Shown: positions 17,009 through 25,770 of the stretch, piece by piece | Numbering within the stretch: position 1 is the first letter of the stretch | Layout: the number at the start of each line of letters is the position of its first letter | The notes under the pieces: model-generated | Database searches by the model: none | What the model was told of the DNA's origin: nothing | The model's input: only the letters and a program-made list of their open reading frames with translations | Translations under genes and position numbers: made by a program | Source of the DNA: Neisseriaceae bacterium | GTDB lineage: Bacteria; Pseudomonadota; Gammaproteobacteria; Burkholderiales; Chromobacteriaceae | Direction: 5' to 3' | Assembly (NCBI GenBank): GCA_027489245.1 | Contig: JAIYAC010000002.1 | Location: 62,001-126,000, forward strand | DNA: 64,000 nt

Positions 17009-17650
17009 TTAGCCCAGGCCGGGTAGCCCGCCGGCCAGCTCCAGCAGAATGGCCACGCTCACCAGGCCAAACAGCAGCGCGGTCAGCATATTGACCGCAC
17101 CTTGGCTACGCGCCAGCACGGCCTGCGCGCGCGGGGTGGACAAACACAGCGCCAGCGCGCCAAACCACAGCATCGACAGCAGGCAGAGCTCGGCTGCCAG
17201 CAGCGCCCGGCTGCCCATGCCTACCTGCGGCGACACCATGGCCGCCAGCAAGCCCATGAAATACACCAGGGCTTTCGGGTTCAGCAGGTTGGTGGCCAGC
17301 CCCATGCGTACCCCCTGCCCCAGGCTGCCCTGGCCACGGTGGCCACCGTGCTGGCCGCTACCTGCGCCCGCCCGTACCGCCTGCAGCGCCCCCCAGGCCA
17401 GCCAGCCCAGGTACAGCGCCCCCGCCAGCTTGATGGCATTGAACAGCCATGGCGCGCTGGCCACCAGCAGGCTGATGCCGGTGAGGCTCAGCAAGCTGTG
17501 CAGCAAGATCGCCAGCGCAATGCCCAGGGCCGCGCCCAGCGCCAGCACGCGGTCGTGGCAGGTGCGCAGCATCAGCGCAAAGTCGGGGCCGGGGCTGGCC
17601 AGCATCACCAGGTGCAGCGCACCCAGGGTAAAAAACAGTTCGGCAGGCAT
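17009..17650 (-). CDS. LysE/RhtB family amino-acid exporter
   Basis: The roughly 213-residue inner-membrane protein has the LysE signature near the N-terminus (LVMLASPGPDFALMLR) and six hydrophobic helices, with the conserved GLATNLLNPKALVYF in the middle. The family exports amino acids or related compounds by proton exchange. The ATG at 17650 has GTGGAA upstream; an ATG four codons earlier is possible. Confidence 0.92.
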   Translation of the reverse strand: MPAELFFTLGALHLVMLASPGPDFALMLRTCHDRVLALGAALGIALAILLHSLLSLTGISLLVASAPWLFNAIKLAGALYLGWLAWGALQAVRAGAGSGQHGGHRGQGSLGQGVRMGLATNLLNPKALVYFMGLLAAMVSPQVGMGSRALLAAELCLLSMLWFGALALCLSTPRAQAVLARSQGAVNMLTALLFGLVSVAILLELAGGLPGLG

Positions 17651-17836
17651 GGTGTATTCCACGGTTCAGTCAGGGCACCCAGTGTGCAAGCGCCGTGGTG
17701 CTGTTGGCTTGTAAACCATTGCAGCCAAGTGGCAGGGTTTTGTTGCCGTGTGTTGCCGGCTGTATGCCAGGCAGACAAACCGCCGATACACAGGCACCGC
17801 ACACTGTCGGGCTGGCTATGCCGCAGGAGGCTCATG

Positions 17837-18421
17837 ATGAACGCCGTTTTACCCATGCTCTGGCCGGTAGCGCTGCTGGCTGCCTGCGCTGCCACCGTAC
17901 CGCCGCCCGCACGGGTACCCACGGTGAGCGTGATGCCGGGCAAGCGCCAAAGCTTCGAACAATTCTTGCTGGATGAGCAGCGCTGCCGCCGCCACGCCGC
18001 GAGCCAGGGCAGCCAGGCCGGCGCGCCGGTGGTCGCCGACAGTGCTGTAGCCGGCACGCTGACCGGTGCCGCGGCCGGTGCCGTGCTAGGCGGCCACCGG
18101 CAAGCTGCGGCCAACGGTGCGGTGATAGGTTTGCTGGCGGGCGTGGTGTCCGGGCAGCACGCCCGCCAGGATGAAGAAGCGCGCCAGCAATACCACTACA
18201 ACCTGGCGTACCAGCAGTGCATGGTGGCCAAGGGCCATACCGCAGAAACTGCCTCGTCGGCGGCCTGGCGCAGCGGCCATGCCCCGCCGTGGTATGCATC
18301 GCCCGCGCCCGCGCAACAGGGCTGGTATGTGTTACCTGTGGCGCCGGCCACCCCCCCGCCGCCGGAGCCGGGCTGGGTCGTGGTACCGGTGCGCCCGGGC
18401 GGGCCGCCGGTGCCCCACTAG
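17837..18421 (+). CDS. Glycine-zipper lipoprotein
   Basis: The 194-residue protein follows AGGAGG. It has a lipoprotein signal (MLWPVALLAAC, lipobox LAAC), a Gly/Ala zipper hairpin (AVAGTLTGAAAGAVLGG ... NGAVIGLLAGVVSG) like SlyB/YMGG proteins, and a proline-rich tail (PATPPPPEPGW). It is likely outer-membrane anchored with an envelope role. Its TAG stop overlaps the TAG stop of the convergent araC-type gene in one palindromic CTAG. Confidence 0.85.
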   Translation: MNAVLPMLWPVALLAACAATVPPPARVPTVSVMPGKRQSFEQFLLDEQRCRRHAASQGSQAGAPVVADSAVAGTLTGAAAGAVLGGHRQAAANGAVIGLLAGVVSGQHARQDEEARQQYHYNLAYQQCMVAKGHTAETASSAAWRSGHAPPWYASPAPAQQGWYVLPVAPATPPPPEPGWVVVPVRPGGPPVPH

Positions 18422-19230
18422 GGCCGCTGGCTGCCGGCCATCTGCTGGCGAAACTGTGCCGGGGTCAGGCCGTAGGCCTGGCGAAAACCATGGTGAAAAT
18501 GACTCTGGTCAAAAAAGCCCACCGCCAGCGCCACCTCGCTGACCGCCAGGCCCTTGGCCAGCAGCTTCTTGCCCTGCTCCAGCCGCAGGCGTTTCAGCCA
18601 GGCATACGGTGTGATGCCGGTTCGCTGTTTGAACTGGCGCAAAAAGGCAAAGCGGGTCAGCCCCACCACCTGCCCCAGGTCTTCCAGCGTGTGGCGTGCA
18701 TCCAGCGAGGCCAGCAGGTAATCGCGTAGCAGGCGCAGCTGCGGGTCGCCCAGTGCATGGGCTTGCCCCGGCAGGGCAAACAGCGTGGCCAGCAGGCGCA
18801 GCGCTTCTTCTTCTACTTGCAGCGGGTCGATGGCGGGCTGCTCCAGCCAGGCGTGCAGGCGGGCAAAGCCGGCGTACAGGTCGGGCCGGGCCAGTAGCGG
18901 TGCGGCAAAAAAGCGGTTTTCCGCCTGCGGCAGCAGGGTGGCCAGCTGGGCCGGTGGCAGCGAAAACACCCGCACCTCGTAGCCTTCTGGCAGCAGGCTC
19001 AGGCCGTCGTGCACCTCGTCGGGGTTCACCGTCGATAACGTGCCGGCCACCAGCGCATGGCTATTGCCCTTGTGGATAAAGCGCTGGCCGCCGTACTGCA
19101 CCAGGCCGATGTGGTAGTCCAGGTGCACGTGGCGGCCGTAGCTGAAATCCAGATGGCGCGCACGGCACAGCTCCACCCCGGGCAGGTGTGGGGTTTGCCA
19201 GTAACGGATGGTGGAGGCGGCAGCGGTCAT
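18418..19230 (-). CDS. AraC family transcriptional regulator
   Basis: The 270-residue protein has an N-terminal cupin-like ligand-binding domain (HVHLDYHIGLVQYGGQRF, HDGLSLLPEGYEVRVF) and a C-terminal double helix-turn-helix (about 170-265) with FLRQFKQRTGITPYAWLKRL and VALAVGFFDQSHFHHGFRQ. The HARLDYHI-like motif places it among AraC proteins often linked to LysE-type exporters. A lysE gene lies 0.8 kb away, so it is a candidate regulator of it. Confidence 0.9.
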   Translation of the reverse strand: MTAAASTIRYWQTPHLPGVELCRARHLDFSYGRHVHLDYHIGLVQYGGQRFIHKGNSHALVAGTLSTVNPDEVHDGLSLLPEGYEVRVFSLPPAQLATLLPQAENRFFAAPLLARPDLYAGFARLHAWLEQPAIDPLQVEEEALRLLATLFALPGQAHALGDPQLRLLRDYLLASLDARHTLEDLGQVVGLTRFAFLRQFKQRTGITPYAWLKRLRLEQGKKLLAKGLAVSEVALAVGFFDQSHFHHGFRQAYGLTPAQFRQQMAGSQRP

Positions 19231-19274
19231 GCCTTACTGATAGCGCACATTGCCGCCGTGCGCTTGTAGATTAT

Positions 19275-19312
19275 TGCGGCCAACCTTGCGCCGGGTGCCA
19301 TGGTTGGCCGCG
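19275..19312. terminator. Imperfect inverted pair of uptake-like motifs
   Basis: A perfect TGCGGCCAACCTT (19275-19287) faces a two-mismatch copy (ATGGTTGGCCGCG, 19300-19312), giving a GCGGCCAACC/GGTTGGCCGC stem over a 14-base loop. It lies in the spacer between the two leftward regulator genes. It lacks a clear T-run. Confidence 0.55.
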
Positions 19313-19388
19313 TTTACCCTCCGTGGTGCACCGCTGACAGGTACTGCCGCTTTGTCTCGGCGCGGCAGGCCAGGCGGTACCCACGCGT

Positions 19389-20495
19389 TTACAACGGGGG
19401 GATCAGCATCAGCATGCGGATCAGGTCGGGCTGGCGGCTTTCGCCGGTTTTCTCCAGTACCTGGCGTAGCTGGGTGCGCACGGTATTCACCGAGACGCAG
19501 TTGGCCGCAGCGTAGTGTTCTACCGTCTGGCCACTGCCCAGCGCATGCGCCAGCCGAGCTTCGGCCGGGCTGAGGCCAAACAGCTCGCGCAGCTGGCTGG
19601 CCGGGGCTACCCGGTGCTGGCGGGTATTGTTGAGGATAAGCAGATAACGGGTGTGGCAGCTGCCCCAGTCGGTTTCTGGCAGCCACATGACGCTGCGGCT
19701 GACTGGCAGCAGCAGGCAGTGCAGCGTGCCATTGGCCTGTGCCTGACGGTAGCTGACGGCCTGGCCCAGTAGCCGACACTGTTGTAGCAGCCGGTACAAG
19801 CGGCCGTCGCGCAGCAGGCCGCCTGGCCGTACGTCGTCTGCCAGCTGCGGCAGCAGGGCCTCGGCCTGGCGGTTGGCATAGCGCAGCTCGCCCTCTTCCC
19901 CCAGCCCTGCCACGCCGTATTGCAGGTGGTCCAGTGCGTGCAGGCCAATGGCAGCGCGTTCGCGCAGCGCCTGTGTCTGTTCGCGTAGCTGCAGCATTTG
20001 CACCGCATGCGGCAACAGCAGTTTGATCACGGCCATCTTGTCCTGGTCGAACGGCTTGCGGCCTAGCAAGTGGTGAAACGCCAAGTCGGCATTTTGTTGC
20101 TGGTTACGCATTACGCAGCCGCCGGCCACGTAACGCCCGCCATACGGAATCAGCCACTCTTGATAGAGCGCGCTGTGCGAGACAAAAGCATCATCAAAAT
20201 ATTCGGCGCAGCAATAAGCCTCACCTACCGGTTTTTGGCGTAACAAGGCTTTGCGCGGGTCGATGCTGGAATAGTGTTGCTCGTAGCTTTCGGCGGCCGG
20301 CAGGAAGGCGCCATTGGTATAGACATTAAGTAGCGTATGGCGCTGATCGTTGCTATTGATCATCAGGTGAATCAGATCAACATCCAGCAGCCTTTCCAGC
20401 TGGTGCAGTGCCAAGGGCAGCGCCGCCGGAGTGGCGATGCTGGAATAGAGTTCGGCGATCAGGGGGGAAAGTTGTTCTAGCTGTAGGCGAGCCAT
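19389..20495 (-). CDS. LuxR-type HTH transcriptional regulator
   Basis: The protein is about 368 residues. A large N-terminal sensor region (about 1-290; no autoinducer domain recognised) precedes a C-terminal LuxR/GerE HTH with LRELFGLSPAEARLAHALGS and NCVSVNTVRTQLRQVLEKTG, the recognition helix. The middle ALDHLQYGVAGLGEEGELRYANRQAEALL looks PAS-like. The ATG at 20495 is uncertain; a TTG 13 codons upstream keeps frame but has poor spacing to GGGG. There is no adjacent luxI, and its targets are unknown. Confidence 0.8.
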   Translation of the reverse strand: MARLQLEQLSPLIAELYSSIATPAALPLALHQLERLLDVDLIHLMINSNDQRHTLLNVYTNGAFLPAAESYEQHYSSIDPRKALLRQKPVGEAYCCAEYFDDAFVSHSALYQEWLIPYGGRYVAGGCVMRNQQQNADLAFHHLLGRKPFDQDKMAVIKLLLPHAVQMLQLREQTQALRERAAIGLHALDHLQYGVAGLGEEGELRYANRQAEALLPQLADDVRPGGLLRDGRLYRLLQQCRLLGQAVSYRQAQANGTLHCLLLPVSRSVMWLPETDWGSCHTRYLLILNNTRQHRVAPASQLRELFGLSPAEARLAHALGSGQTVEHYAAANCVSVNTVRTQLRQVLEKTGESRQPDLIRMLMLIPPL

Positions 20496-20582
20496 GGCGA
20501 TGTGTGCAGTTTTTATCGCAGCATAGCTTAGCAATTCCCCATTTGTAATTTTTTACACCAAATAACATCTATTTTGTATAGA

Positions 20583-20861
20583 TTATGTTGGATAACTGAC
20601 AAACAAGTCGGTACCACACAGGCTGCAATAGTGCAGCTGCTGGCCGCAGCCATGGCTACGTTTGGCCAGGCGGGAGCAATGGCAGTGGTAGCAGTGCACC
20701 ACGCCGCCGCGTACGGTGCCGGGGTAGCGCCAGGCATACGCCGTGCGGTCTGGCAGTGGTTGTGCATACCCTTGGCACAGGTTGCGTACCGTATAGGCCA
20801 CGACGAGTAACAACAGCAGGCCAGGTATCAGGAACAGTAACAGTAGCGAGAGCAAGCTCAT
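20583..20861 (-). CDS. Small membrane protein with zinc-ribbon-like tail
   Basis: The 92-residue ORF begins with a strong transmembrane helix (LLSLLLLFLIPGLLLLLVVAY). Its tail carries paired cysteines and histidines, HCYHCHCSRLAKRS then HYCSLCGTDLF, consistent with a small zinc ribbon. GGAG precedes the ATG at 8 bp. No family was recognised; it sits between the LuxR and TauE/SafE genes on the same strand. Confidence 0.6.
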   Translation of the reverse strand: MSLLSLLLLFLIPGLLLLLVVAYTVRNLCQGYAQPLPDRTAYAWRYPGTVRGGVVHCYHCHCSRLAKRSHGCGQQLHYCSLCGTDLFVSYPT

Positions 20862-20978
20862 GGCCTGGCTCCGGCAAACAACAGCGTGGTAAGCATGACA
20901 AGCAGTACAAAGATGGTGGTGTGCCCATGCTATGCAACTGCATACCGCCTGACATCATTCATTTTGATGATTTTGGGG

Positions 20979-21746
20979 TCAGGCCAGCCACAGTGTCAGC
21001 CCTGCTGTGAGCCACAGCATCAGTGCAAACAGCCGCCGCAGTAGCGCCGGTGGCAGGCGGTAGGCCAGCGCCACGCCGGGCGATACCGTCATCACGCCGC
21101 CCAGCGCCAGTGCCAGGCCCAACGGCCAGTCCACCTGCCCGGCCTGGCCATAGCTGCCCAGCGCCACCAGTGCCGCCGGTACCACCAGTGCCAGCGCCAG
21201 CCCCTGGGCCTCGGCCTGGCTTTTGCCAAAGCCGCGTACCAGGATGGGCGCCGCCACGATGCCCGAGCCCACCCCAAAAAAACCGCCACATGCGCCGCCG
21301 ACCAGCCCTACCCCCGGCAGATAGCGCGCCGGCCACGGCGCAGGGTTGGCCGCCGCTGCCTGCCCTGCTGCGCGCCAGAAATAGCACCCCAGCGCCAGCA
21401 TGAAGGCGGCAAACACCTGGCGCAGCAGCGCTTTGTCCAGCCCCAGCGCCATCTGTGCGGCCAACCAGGTCGCTACGATGGACAGCGCGCCAATGCGTAC
21501 CGCCAGCATTAGCGGAAACGGGCTGCGCTGGCGGTAGCGCCAGAAGCCCAGCAGCACATTGGGCACCATCATCACCAGCGCCGTCCCCTGCGCCAGCGTC
21601 TGGCTCATGCCAAACAGCCCGCCCAGCAGCGGTATGGCCAGAATGCCGCCCCCTATGCCCAGCAGGCCGCCCAGGCCCCCCAGTATGGCGCCCAGAATGA
21701 CCCCCTCTGCCAGCGCCGCCAGTGTAGTAAAGACCTCCAGATGCAT
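20979..21746 (-). CDS. TauE/SafE family sulfite/organosulfur exporter
   Basis: The 255-residue inner-membrane protein has about eight hydrophobic helices in two repeats. The first repeat has GAILGGLGGLLGIGGGILAIPLL and the second VGGACGGFFGVGSGIVAAPIL, the duplicated Gly-rich signature of the family. Members export sulfite, sulfoacetate or related anions. It is divergent from a LysR gene with a 99-bp shared promoter region, so LysR control is likely. Confidence 0.92.
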   Translation of the reverse strand: MHLEVFTTLAALAEGVILGAILGGLGGLLGIGGGILAIPLLGGLFGMSQTLAQGTALVMMVPNVLLGFWRYRQRSPFPLMLAVRIGALSIVATWLAAQMALGLDKALLRQVFAAFMLALGCYFWRAAGQAAAANPAPWPARYLPGVGLVGGACGGFFGVGSGIVAAPILVRGFGKSQAEAQGLALALVVPAALVALGSYGQAGQVDWPLGLALALGGVMTVSPGVALAYRLPPALLRRLFALMLWLTAGLTLWLA

Positions 21747-21801
21747 GAAATAACCCGCCGATAGCCCGAAAAGCAGGCAGTGTATACCGGCGATGGTTGG
21801 C

Positions 21802-21807
21802 TATAAT
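21802..21807 (+). promoter_or_regulatory. Probable -10 box of the lysR-type gene
   Basis: An exact TATAAT lies 39 bp upstream of the LysR start within the divergent spacer. The matching -35 is weak, as expected for an autoregulated LysR promoter. Confidence 0.45.
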
Positions 21808-21845
21808 TTCGCCACAAACAAGCCATTATTAAGCTGAAAGCACGA

Positions 21846-22766
21846 ATGGACCCCATCGCCGACCTGGCATTTTTTTGCCGCCTGATGCAGTGCGGCAGCC
21901 TCACCGCCACCGCTCAGCAGCTGGGGATTACCCCGCCCGCGGCCAGCCGCCGCCTGGCGGCCCTGGAACGCCGGCTGGGTGTGCGCCTGCTCAACCGCAC
22001 CACGCGCAGCCTGGCGCTCACACCGGAAGGCGAGCGCTACCTGGCGCGCGGCCAACCTTTGCTGGCGGAGCTGGGCGAGCTGGAGGGCGAGCTGATGGCC
22101 AGTAGTGGTGCGCCTCAGGGCCTGCTGCGCGTTAACGCCACGCTGGGTTTTGGCCGCCGCCACATTGCGCCGCTGCTGTCGGCCTTTGTGCGCCGCTATC
22201 CGCAGGTAGACGTGCAGCTGCACCTGAGCGACCGCATGCCGGCGCTGAGCGAGGGCAGCTTTGACGTAAGCATCCGCTTCGGCCCGCCGCCCGATGCCCG
22301 CATCCACGCCCGGCGCATTGCCGCCAACCGCCGCATCCTGTGCGCCTCGCCGCTGTACCTGGCGCAGCACCCTGCCCCGCAGCACCCCGCCGACCTGCGT
22401 GCGCACCAGTGCCTGGTGGTGCGCGAAAACGACGATACCTGGGGCAACTGGGTACTGCATAGCGGCAGCCAGGTACACACCGTCAAAGTGGGCGGCGTGC
22501 TGTCCAGCAACGATGGCGAAACGGTGGTGAACTGGGCGCTGGATGGCCACGGTGTGCTGCTGCGCTCGCTATGGGACGTGACGCCCTACCTGCACAGCGG
22601 CCGCCTGCAGCGCGTACTGCCGGGCTGGCACGGCGCGCCGGCCGATATCTGGGCGCTGTACCCGCAGCGGCTGGGGCTGTCGGCCAAGGTGCGCTGCTTT
22701 GTGGATTTTCTGGGCGAGCACTTTGCCGACGGCGCCGGCTGGTTAGCGCAGGATCACGCTGGCTGA
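21846..22766 (+). CDS. LysR family transcriptional regulator
   Basis: The 306-residue protein has the N-terminal winged HTH (DLAFFCRLMQCGSLTATAQQ then PPAASRRLAALERRLGVRLL and LALTPEGERYL), the linker helix and a periplasmic-binding-like effector domain from about residue 90 (GLLRVNATLGFGRRHIAPLL). Its divergent arrangement suggests it regulates the neighbouring TauE/SafE exporter. Its stop is 7 bp from the stop of the convergent hydrolase gene. Confidence 0.93.
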   Translation: MDPIADLAFFCRLMQCGSLTATAQQLGITPPAASRRLAALERRLGVRLLNRTTRSLALTPEGERYLARGQPLLAELGELEGELMASSGAPQGLLRVNATLGFGRRHIAPLLSAFVRRYPQVDVQLHLSDRMPALSEGSFDVSIRFGPPPDARIHARRIAANRRILCASPLYLAQHPAPQHPADLRAHQCLVVRENDDTWGNWVLHSGSQVHTVKVGGVLSSNDGETVVNWALDGHGVLLRSLWDVTPYLHSGRLQRVLPGWHGAPADIWALYPQRLGLSAKVRCFVDFLGEHFADGAGWLAQDHAG

Positions 22767-22773
22767 ACCGGCG

Positions 22774-23556
22774 CTAGGCCACCCCGTGTTGCAGCAAGAA
22801 GCCGCACACGCTGTCCAGCACCGCCTGTGGCTGTTCGCGGTGCGGCACGTGGCCGCAGTTATCCAGCAGCAACCGTTGCGATGGCCCGGCCACCTCGGCG
22901 GCAATGCGGTGCGGGAAAGCGTGCGAGCCGAACTCGTCCAGGTCGCCGTGGATCGCCAGCACCGGGCAGCGCACCTGCGGCAGCCACGGTGACAGCGACC
23001 AGTGGTCAAACACCGGCAGCAGCCAGGTTTCCGTCCACGCATCCAGCACCCAGCGCGCCCGCTCGCCGTGCCAGCGCGTGAGCCGCGCAAACTGCGCCGC
23101 CTCGGCAAAGCCGGCCTTGGCCGCCGCGATGCCCTCGCGCGCGTGCGCCTCCACAAACGCCTGCGCCGATTCCGACACCACCGCCACACAGCCAGTGGCT
23201 TGTGCCGCGTGCGTCAGCGCCATGCCACCGCCCACGCTGTGGCCAAACAGCACATAGCGCGCCAGCCCCAGTACGGCCAACAGCGCCGGCAGCAGCGTGT
23301 TTGCTTCCTGCTCGATAAAGTCCGGCTGCGCCGGCGCATGGCGCGGGCTGGACTGGCCGTAGCCCAGCCGGTCGTAAGCGATGACCTCGCGCCCGCTGGC
23401 AGCGGCCAGCTGTGCGGGGAAATCTCGCCACAAAGCTACGCAGCCCAGCGAATCGTGCAGCAGCACAATCGGCGCCAGCGTGCTGCCAGCCACCGGCCAA
23501 CGGCGGACAAAAACCTGGCCGTCGGCCAGCGGAATCAGGCTATCGATAGGTGTCAT
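22774..23556 (-). CDS. Alpha/beta hydrolase
   Basis: The 260-residue alpha/beta-hydrolase shows the early strand and oxyanion region IVLLHDSLGCVALWRDFP, nucleophile elbow FGHSVGGG (Ser107), acid AIHGDLDEFG (Asp near 209) and histidine in NCGHVPHRE (near 239). It has a small lid region and no signal peptide. Its class is probably esterase or thioesterase-like; the substrate is unknown. Confidence 0.9.
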   Translation of the reverse strand: MTPIDSLIPLADGQVFVRRWPVAGSTLAPIVLLHDSLGCVALWRDFPAQLAAASGREVIAYDRLGYGQSSPRHAPAQPDFIEQEANTLLPALLAVLGLARYVLFGHSVGGGMALTHAAQATGCVAVVSESAQAFVEAHAREGIAAAKAGFAEAAQFARLTRWHGERARWVLDAWTETWLLPVFDHWSLSPWLPQVRCPVLAIHGDLDEFGSHAFPHRIAAEVAGPSQRLLLDNCGHVPHREQPQAVLDSVCGFLLQHGVA

Positions 23557-23613
23557 GCAGTTGTGGTGTGATCGTTAAAGCGACGCGGCATGGTAGCAGC
23601 TTGCGAGGCGGCC

Positions 23614-23626
23614 AAGGTTGGCCGCA
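23614..23626 (+). repeat. Uptake-like 13-mer
   Basis: Perfect AAGGTTGGCCGCA in the spacer upstream of the hydrolase gene; a half copy (GCGGCCAA) abuts it in inverted orientation at 23609-23615. Confidence 0.75.
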
Positions 23627-23652
23627 GGGGCAGGCGGTGTGTTGCAAGTGTC

Positions 23653-23684
23653 GTAGCCCGGATAAGGCGCAGCCGCATCCGGGT
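23653..23684. repeat. REP-like palindromic sequence
   Basis: GTAGCCCGGATAAGGCG is followed by the inverted ATCCGGG, with stem CCCGGAT/ATCCGGG (23657-23663 and 23677-23683). The same GTAGCCCGGATAAGGCG word begins many REP/BIME elements of Proteobacteria. Only one copy was seen here, and no RAYT transposase is present. Confidence 0.55.
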
Positions 23685-23783
23685 TTAATTGCATCGCCTC
23701 ATCATTCAAAAACGGTGTCTACACGCGAAGGTGGTGGTTCGGTTGAACGGCTGCAAAGGTCGTTTTAGCCCGACCTGCAGCAC

Positions 23784-24416
23784 TTAGTCGCCGCCACAAC
23801 CGCTGCAACTGCTGTCGCTGCCACTATCGCCGCCATCGCCACTGCTATCCGTGCCGCCATACAGGCTATCGCTGGCGCGGGCGGCGGGCGGGAACAGCAG
23901 GTCAGGATCGAAGGCGTTACCCACGCCCAGTTCGTGATCGAGGGCAAACAGTAGCGGTAGCCGCGTGGTTTGTTGCCAGGCCATCCCCTCATCCTGACAG
24001 GCGGCGTACCAGCTTTGGCGCAGCATGCCTTGCTGCTGGTTGCGGTTGCTGCTGTCGGTGGGCGTGTGGTGCAGGAAGCGGCCAAATGCCTGCTGGCAGA
24101 ATGTCTGGTAGGCACGGGTATCCAGGATGAACTCGTGCCACAGCGCATCAACGAGTTGTGATGGCATGGCCAGTGCTTGGGTGTTGTTGCGGGCGAACAG
24201 CCGGAAAAACTGCTGCAAGCCCTGCTCTACCCGCGCCGCCTGTTGCGGGCTGAGCGCCGGGTGACGGGCGCGCCAGCGCTGGCGGACGCCATCCGGTAAC
24301 GGGGTATAGGCCAGAAAAGCCAGTCGGGATTGCAGGCGGATATGGCGATAAGCGCGGTAAAGCCCCCAGCCCCAACCCAGTGCGAGCAGGACAGACAGCA
24401 AGACAAATGTGAGCAT
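23784..24416 (-). CDS. Glycine-rich domain-containing protein
   Basis: The 210-residue protein starts with a membrane helix (MLTFVLLSVLLALGWGWGLY), then a helical domain with the diagnostic PSQLVDALWHEFILDTRAYQ, CQQAFGRFLHHTP and LRQSWYAAC, found in so-called glycine-rich domain (DUF1399-related) proteins. The C-terminus is Ser/Gly/Asp/Cys rich and ends SSCSGCGGD. The start follows AAGGGGGAA. Function is unknown; it is probably membrane-anchored. Confidence 0.8.
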   Translation of the reverse strand: MLTFVLLSVLLALGWGWGLYRAYRHIRLQSRLAFLAYTPLPDGVRQRWRARHPALSPQQAARVEQGLQQFFRLFARNNTQALAMPSQLVDALWHEFILDTRAYQTFCQQAFGRFLHHTPTDSSNRNQQQGMLRQSWYAACQDEGMAWQQTTRLPLLFALDHELGVGNAFDPDLLFPPAARASDSLYGGTDSSGDGGDSGSDSSCSGCGGD

Positions 24417-24717
24417 GACGATTCCCCCTTCAGCATGCACCTCTGCGGGTGCTACCGGTGCCGGGGGCAAAGGGCTGATGGCGGGGTGATGCAGGCTTCC
24501 CAGCCAGCTCAGGCCGTGCCTGCGGCACCACCTGAGCACAGGCTACGGCGGCAACATGACTGCAAGATGACAGTTCACACGCCGTGGTGTGAGGCACACT
24601 GCGTGGGGCCAAACGCTGTGCTGACACGGATACGGCGCCGCCGTATTCGGGGGAGTACGCTACGCTATCGATAAAGGCTTCCCGTGTACGCCGAGGGCTT
24701 ATCCTAGCCAGAACGGT
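24417..24717. other. Intergenic region without recognised features
   Basis: This 301-bp stretch lies upstream of the glycine-rich-domain gene and downstream of the AT-rich orphan gene. I see no plausible ORF, no RNA and no repeat in it. Confidence 0.4.
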
Positions 24718-25155
24718 TTACAGGGCAAATTTGCAAGTCGCAATTTTTTTCGAAAAATCGCCATAGCCAGAAGAGCCGGGTTGGAAGTCAAAAACATCAA
24801 CCACCCCAATAGAACCCTGTCTATAAAAGTTGAACTCCACATAACCCGATACGCCGAATTTTGACAAGGTCATCGCGTAGCGTCCGTATGCTAGATAGAG
24901 CCCCTTTAACTTGAACAGTAACTCAGTACCTTTAGGTAAATCTTCATCGTGTGAAAAAGACAATTTGTATCGCAAGCCAAAACCATCTTTTGATGCGGAT
25001 TCTAAACTTAACAAATAGCCTCGCATCGGTGCTGTTAGAAAAAAGCCAACTTCACAATCATTCGCAGCAGGTTTGATAATCGGCTTCAATATGTGCTTTG
25101 CATAACAATTTACTGAAAAAGCAAAGAACAGAAAAAGTGCCATCACATTCTTCAT
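24718..25155 (-). CDS. Secreted hypothetical protein, AT-rich
   Basis: The 145-residue protein has a clear signal peptide (MALFLFFAFSVNCYAKH) and two later cysteines (Cys34, in NDCEVGFF, and one near the C-terminus, IATCKFAL) that could pair. The mature part is beta-rich. The gene is much more AT-rich than its neighbours and uses many AT-ending codons, which suggests recent transfer. No family was recognised. Confidence 0.7.
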   Translation of the reverse strand: MKNVMALFLFFAFSVNCYAKHILKPIIKPAANDCEVGFFLTAPMRGYLLSLESASKDGFGLRYKLSFSHDEDLPKGTELLFKLKGLYLAYGRYAMTLSKFGVSGYVEFNFYRQGSIGVVDVFDFQPGSSGYGDFSKKIATCKFAL

Positions 25156-25204
25156 AAATCACCTATTACCAGTATTCAGGGCTTTATTGCATAAGTGTCT
25201 AGCA

Positions 25205-25292
25205 AGTAGGGCGGGCAAAGCGCAGTGTGCCCACCACGCTGTGACCTACCTTGGTGGGCACTGCCTGGAGCCTTTGCCCATCCTACCCTCAT
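25205..25292. repeat. Imperfectly palindromic repeat, copy 1
   Basis: The unit starts GTAGGGCGGGCAAAGCGCAG, continues GTGCCCACC, then TTGGTGGGCAC and ends GCCTTTGCCCATCCTACCC; the two ends are inverted relative to each other (GGGCAAAG/CTTTGCCC and GTGCCCACC/GGTGGGCAC). A second copy is at 27087-27173. It is probably a small non-autonomous repeat element. Confidence 0.7.
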
Positions 25293-25394
25293 GCAGATCG
25301 TATCGCTCTGTGGCCAACCTTGGTCGTGTCTCCCGCAAGGTTGATTGGAGCATGCGGTCACTATCGGGCCTCTTGCATTCAGCCCAGCCCGCAT

Positions 25395-25763
25395 TCAGCC
25401 CAGCCCGCCGTGTTGCGCGTCGGTGTTGCTGACAAAGTAGCCGGCTACTTTCCAGCTGCCGTTGTCTTGGTGCTGCAGGGTCAGGGTTTCCTGCTGCTGA
25501 TCGGCGCTGAGGCATTGGTAAACCCAGCACGGCGTGGCATCGGGCTGTTGCCGGTAGTGCTGGCAAGCGAATAGCTGCCGTGAGTGTCGCGGTGGCAGCG
25601 TTTGCAGGGTGGCTTGCCAGTCGGCCAGCGCTATCGCGTGTTGCAGGCAGCTGGCGGATGCTTGCCAGCACCCGGCATGGTGGCCGGCGTCCAGTTGTGC
25701 CAGCCACGGCAGCGCGTGGTGTTGCCAGCAGTGGGCAGCTGTATCGAAGAAGGTATCGGCCAT
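25395..25763 (-). CDS. DUF4019-like protein
   Basis: The 122-residue protein has the DUF4019 arrangement: an N-terminal helix with ALPWLAQLDAGHHAGCW, LQTLPPRHSRQLFACQHYRQ in the middle, and a strand-rich end, QETLTLQHQDNGSWKVAGYF. Unlike many family members it has no obvious signal peptide. Function is unknown. The upstream neighbour is a small membrane protein 7 bp away. Confidence 0.7.
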   Translation of the reverse strand: MADTFFDTAAHCWQHHALPWLAQLDAGHHAGCWQASASCLQHAIALADWQATLQTLPPRHSRQLFACQHYRQQPDATPCWVYQCLSADQQQETLTLQHQDNGSWKVAGYFVSNTDAQHGGLG

Positions 25764-25770
25764 GGTGGGC

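Noticed and set aside
20496..20534. TTG start 13 codons upstream for the LuxR-type regulator
   Set aside because: GGGG lies only two bases from the TTG and the extra residues add no recognised motif. The ATG at 20495 is taken, with reserve.
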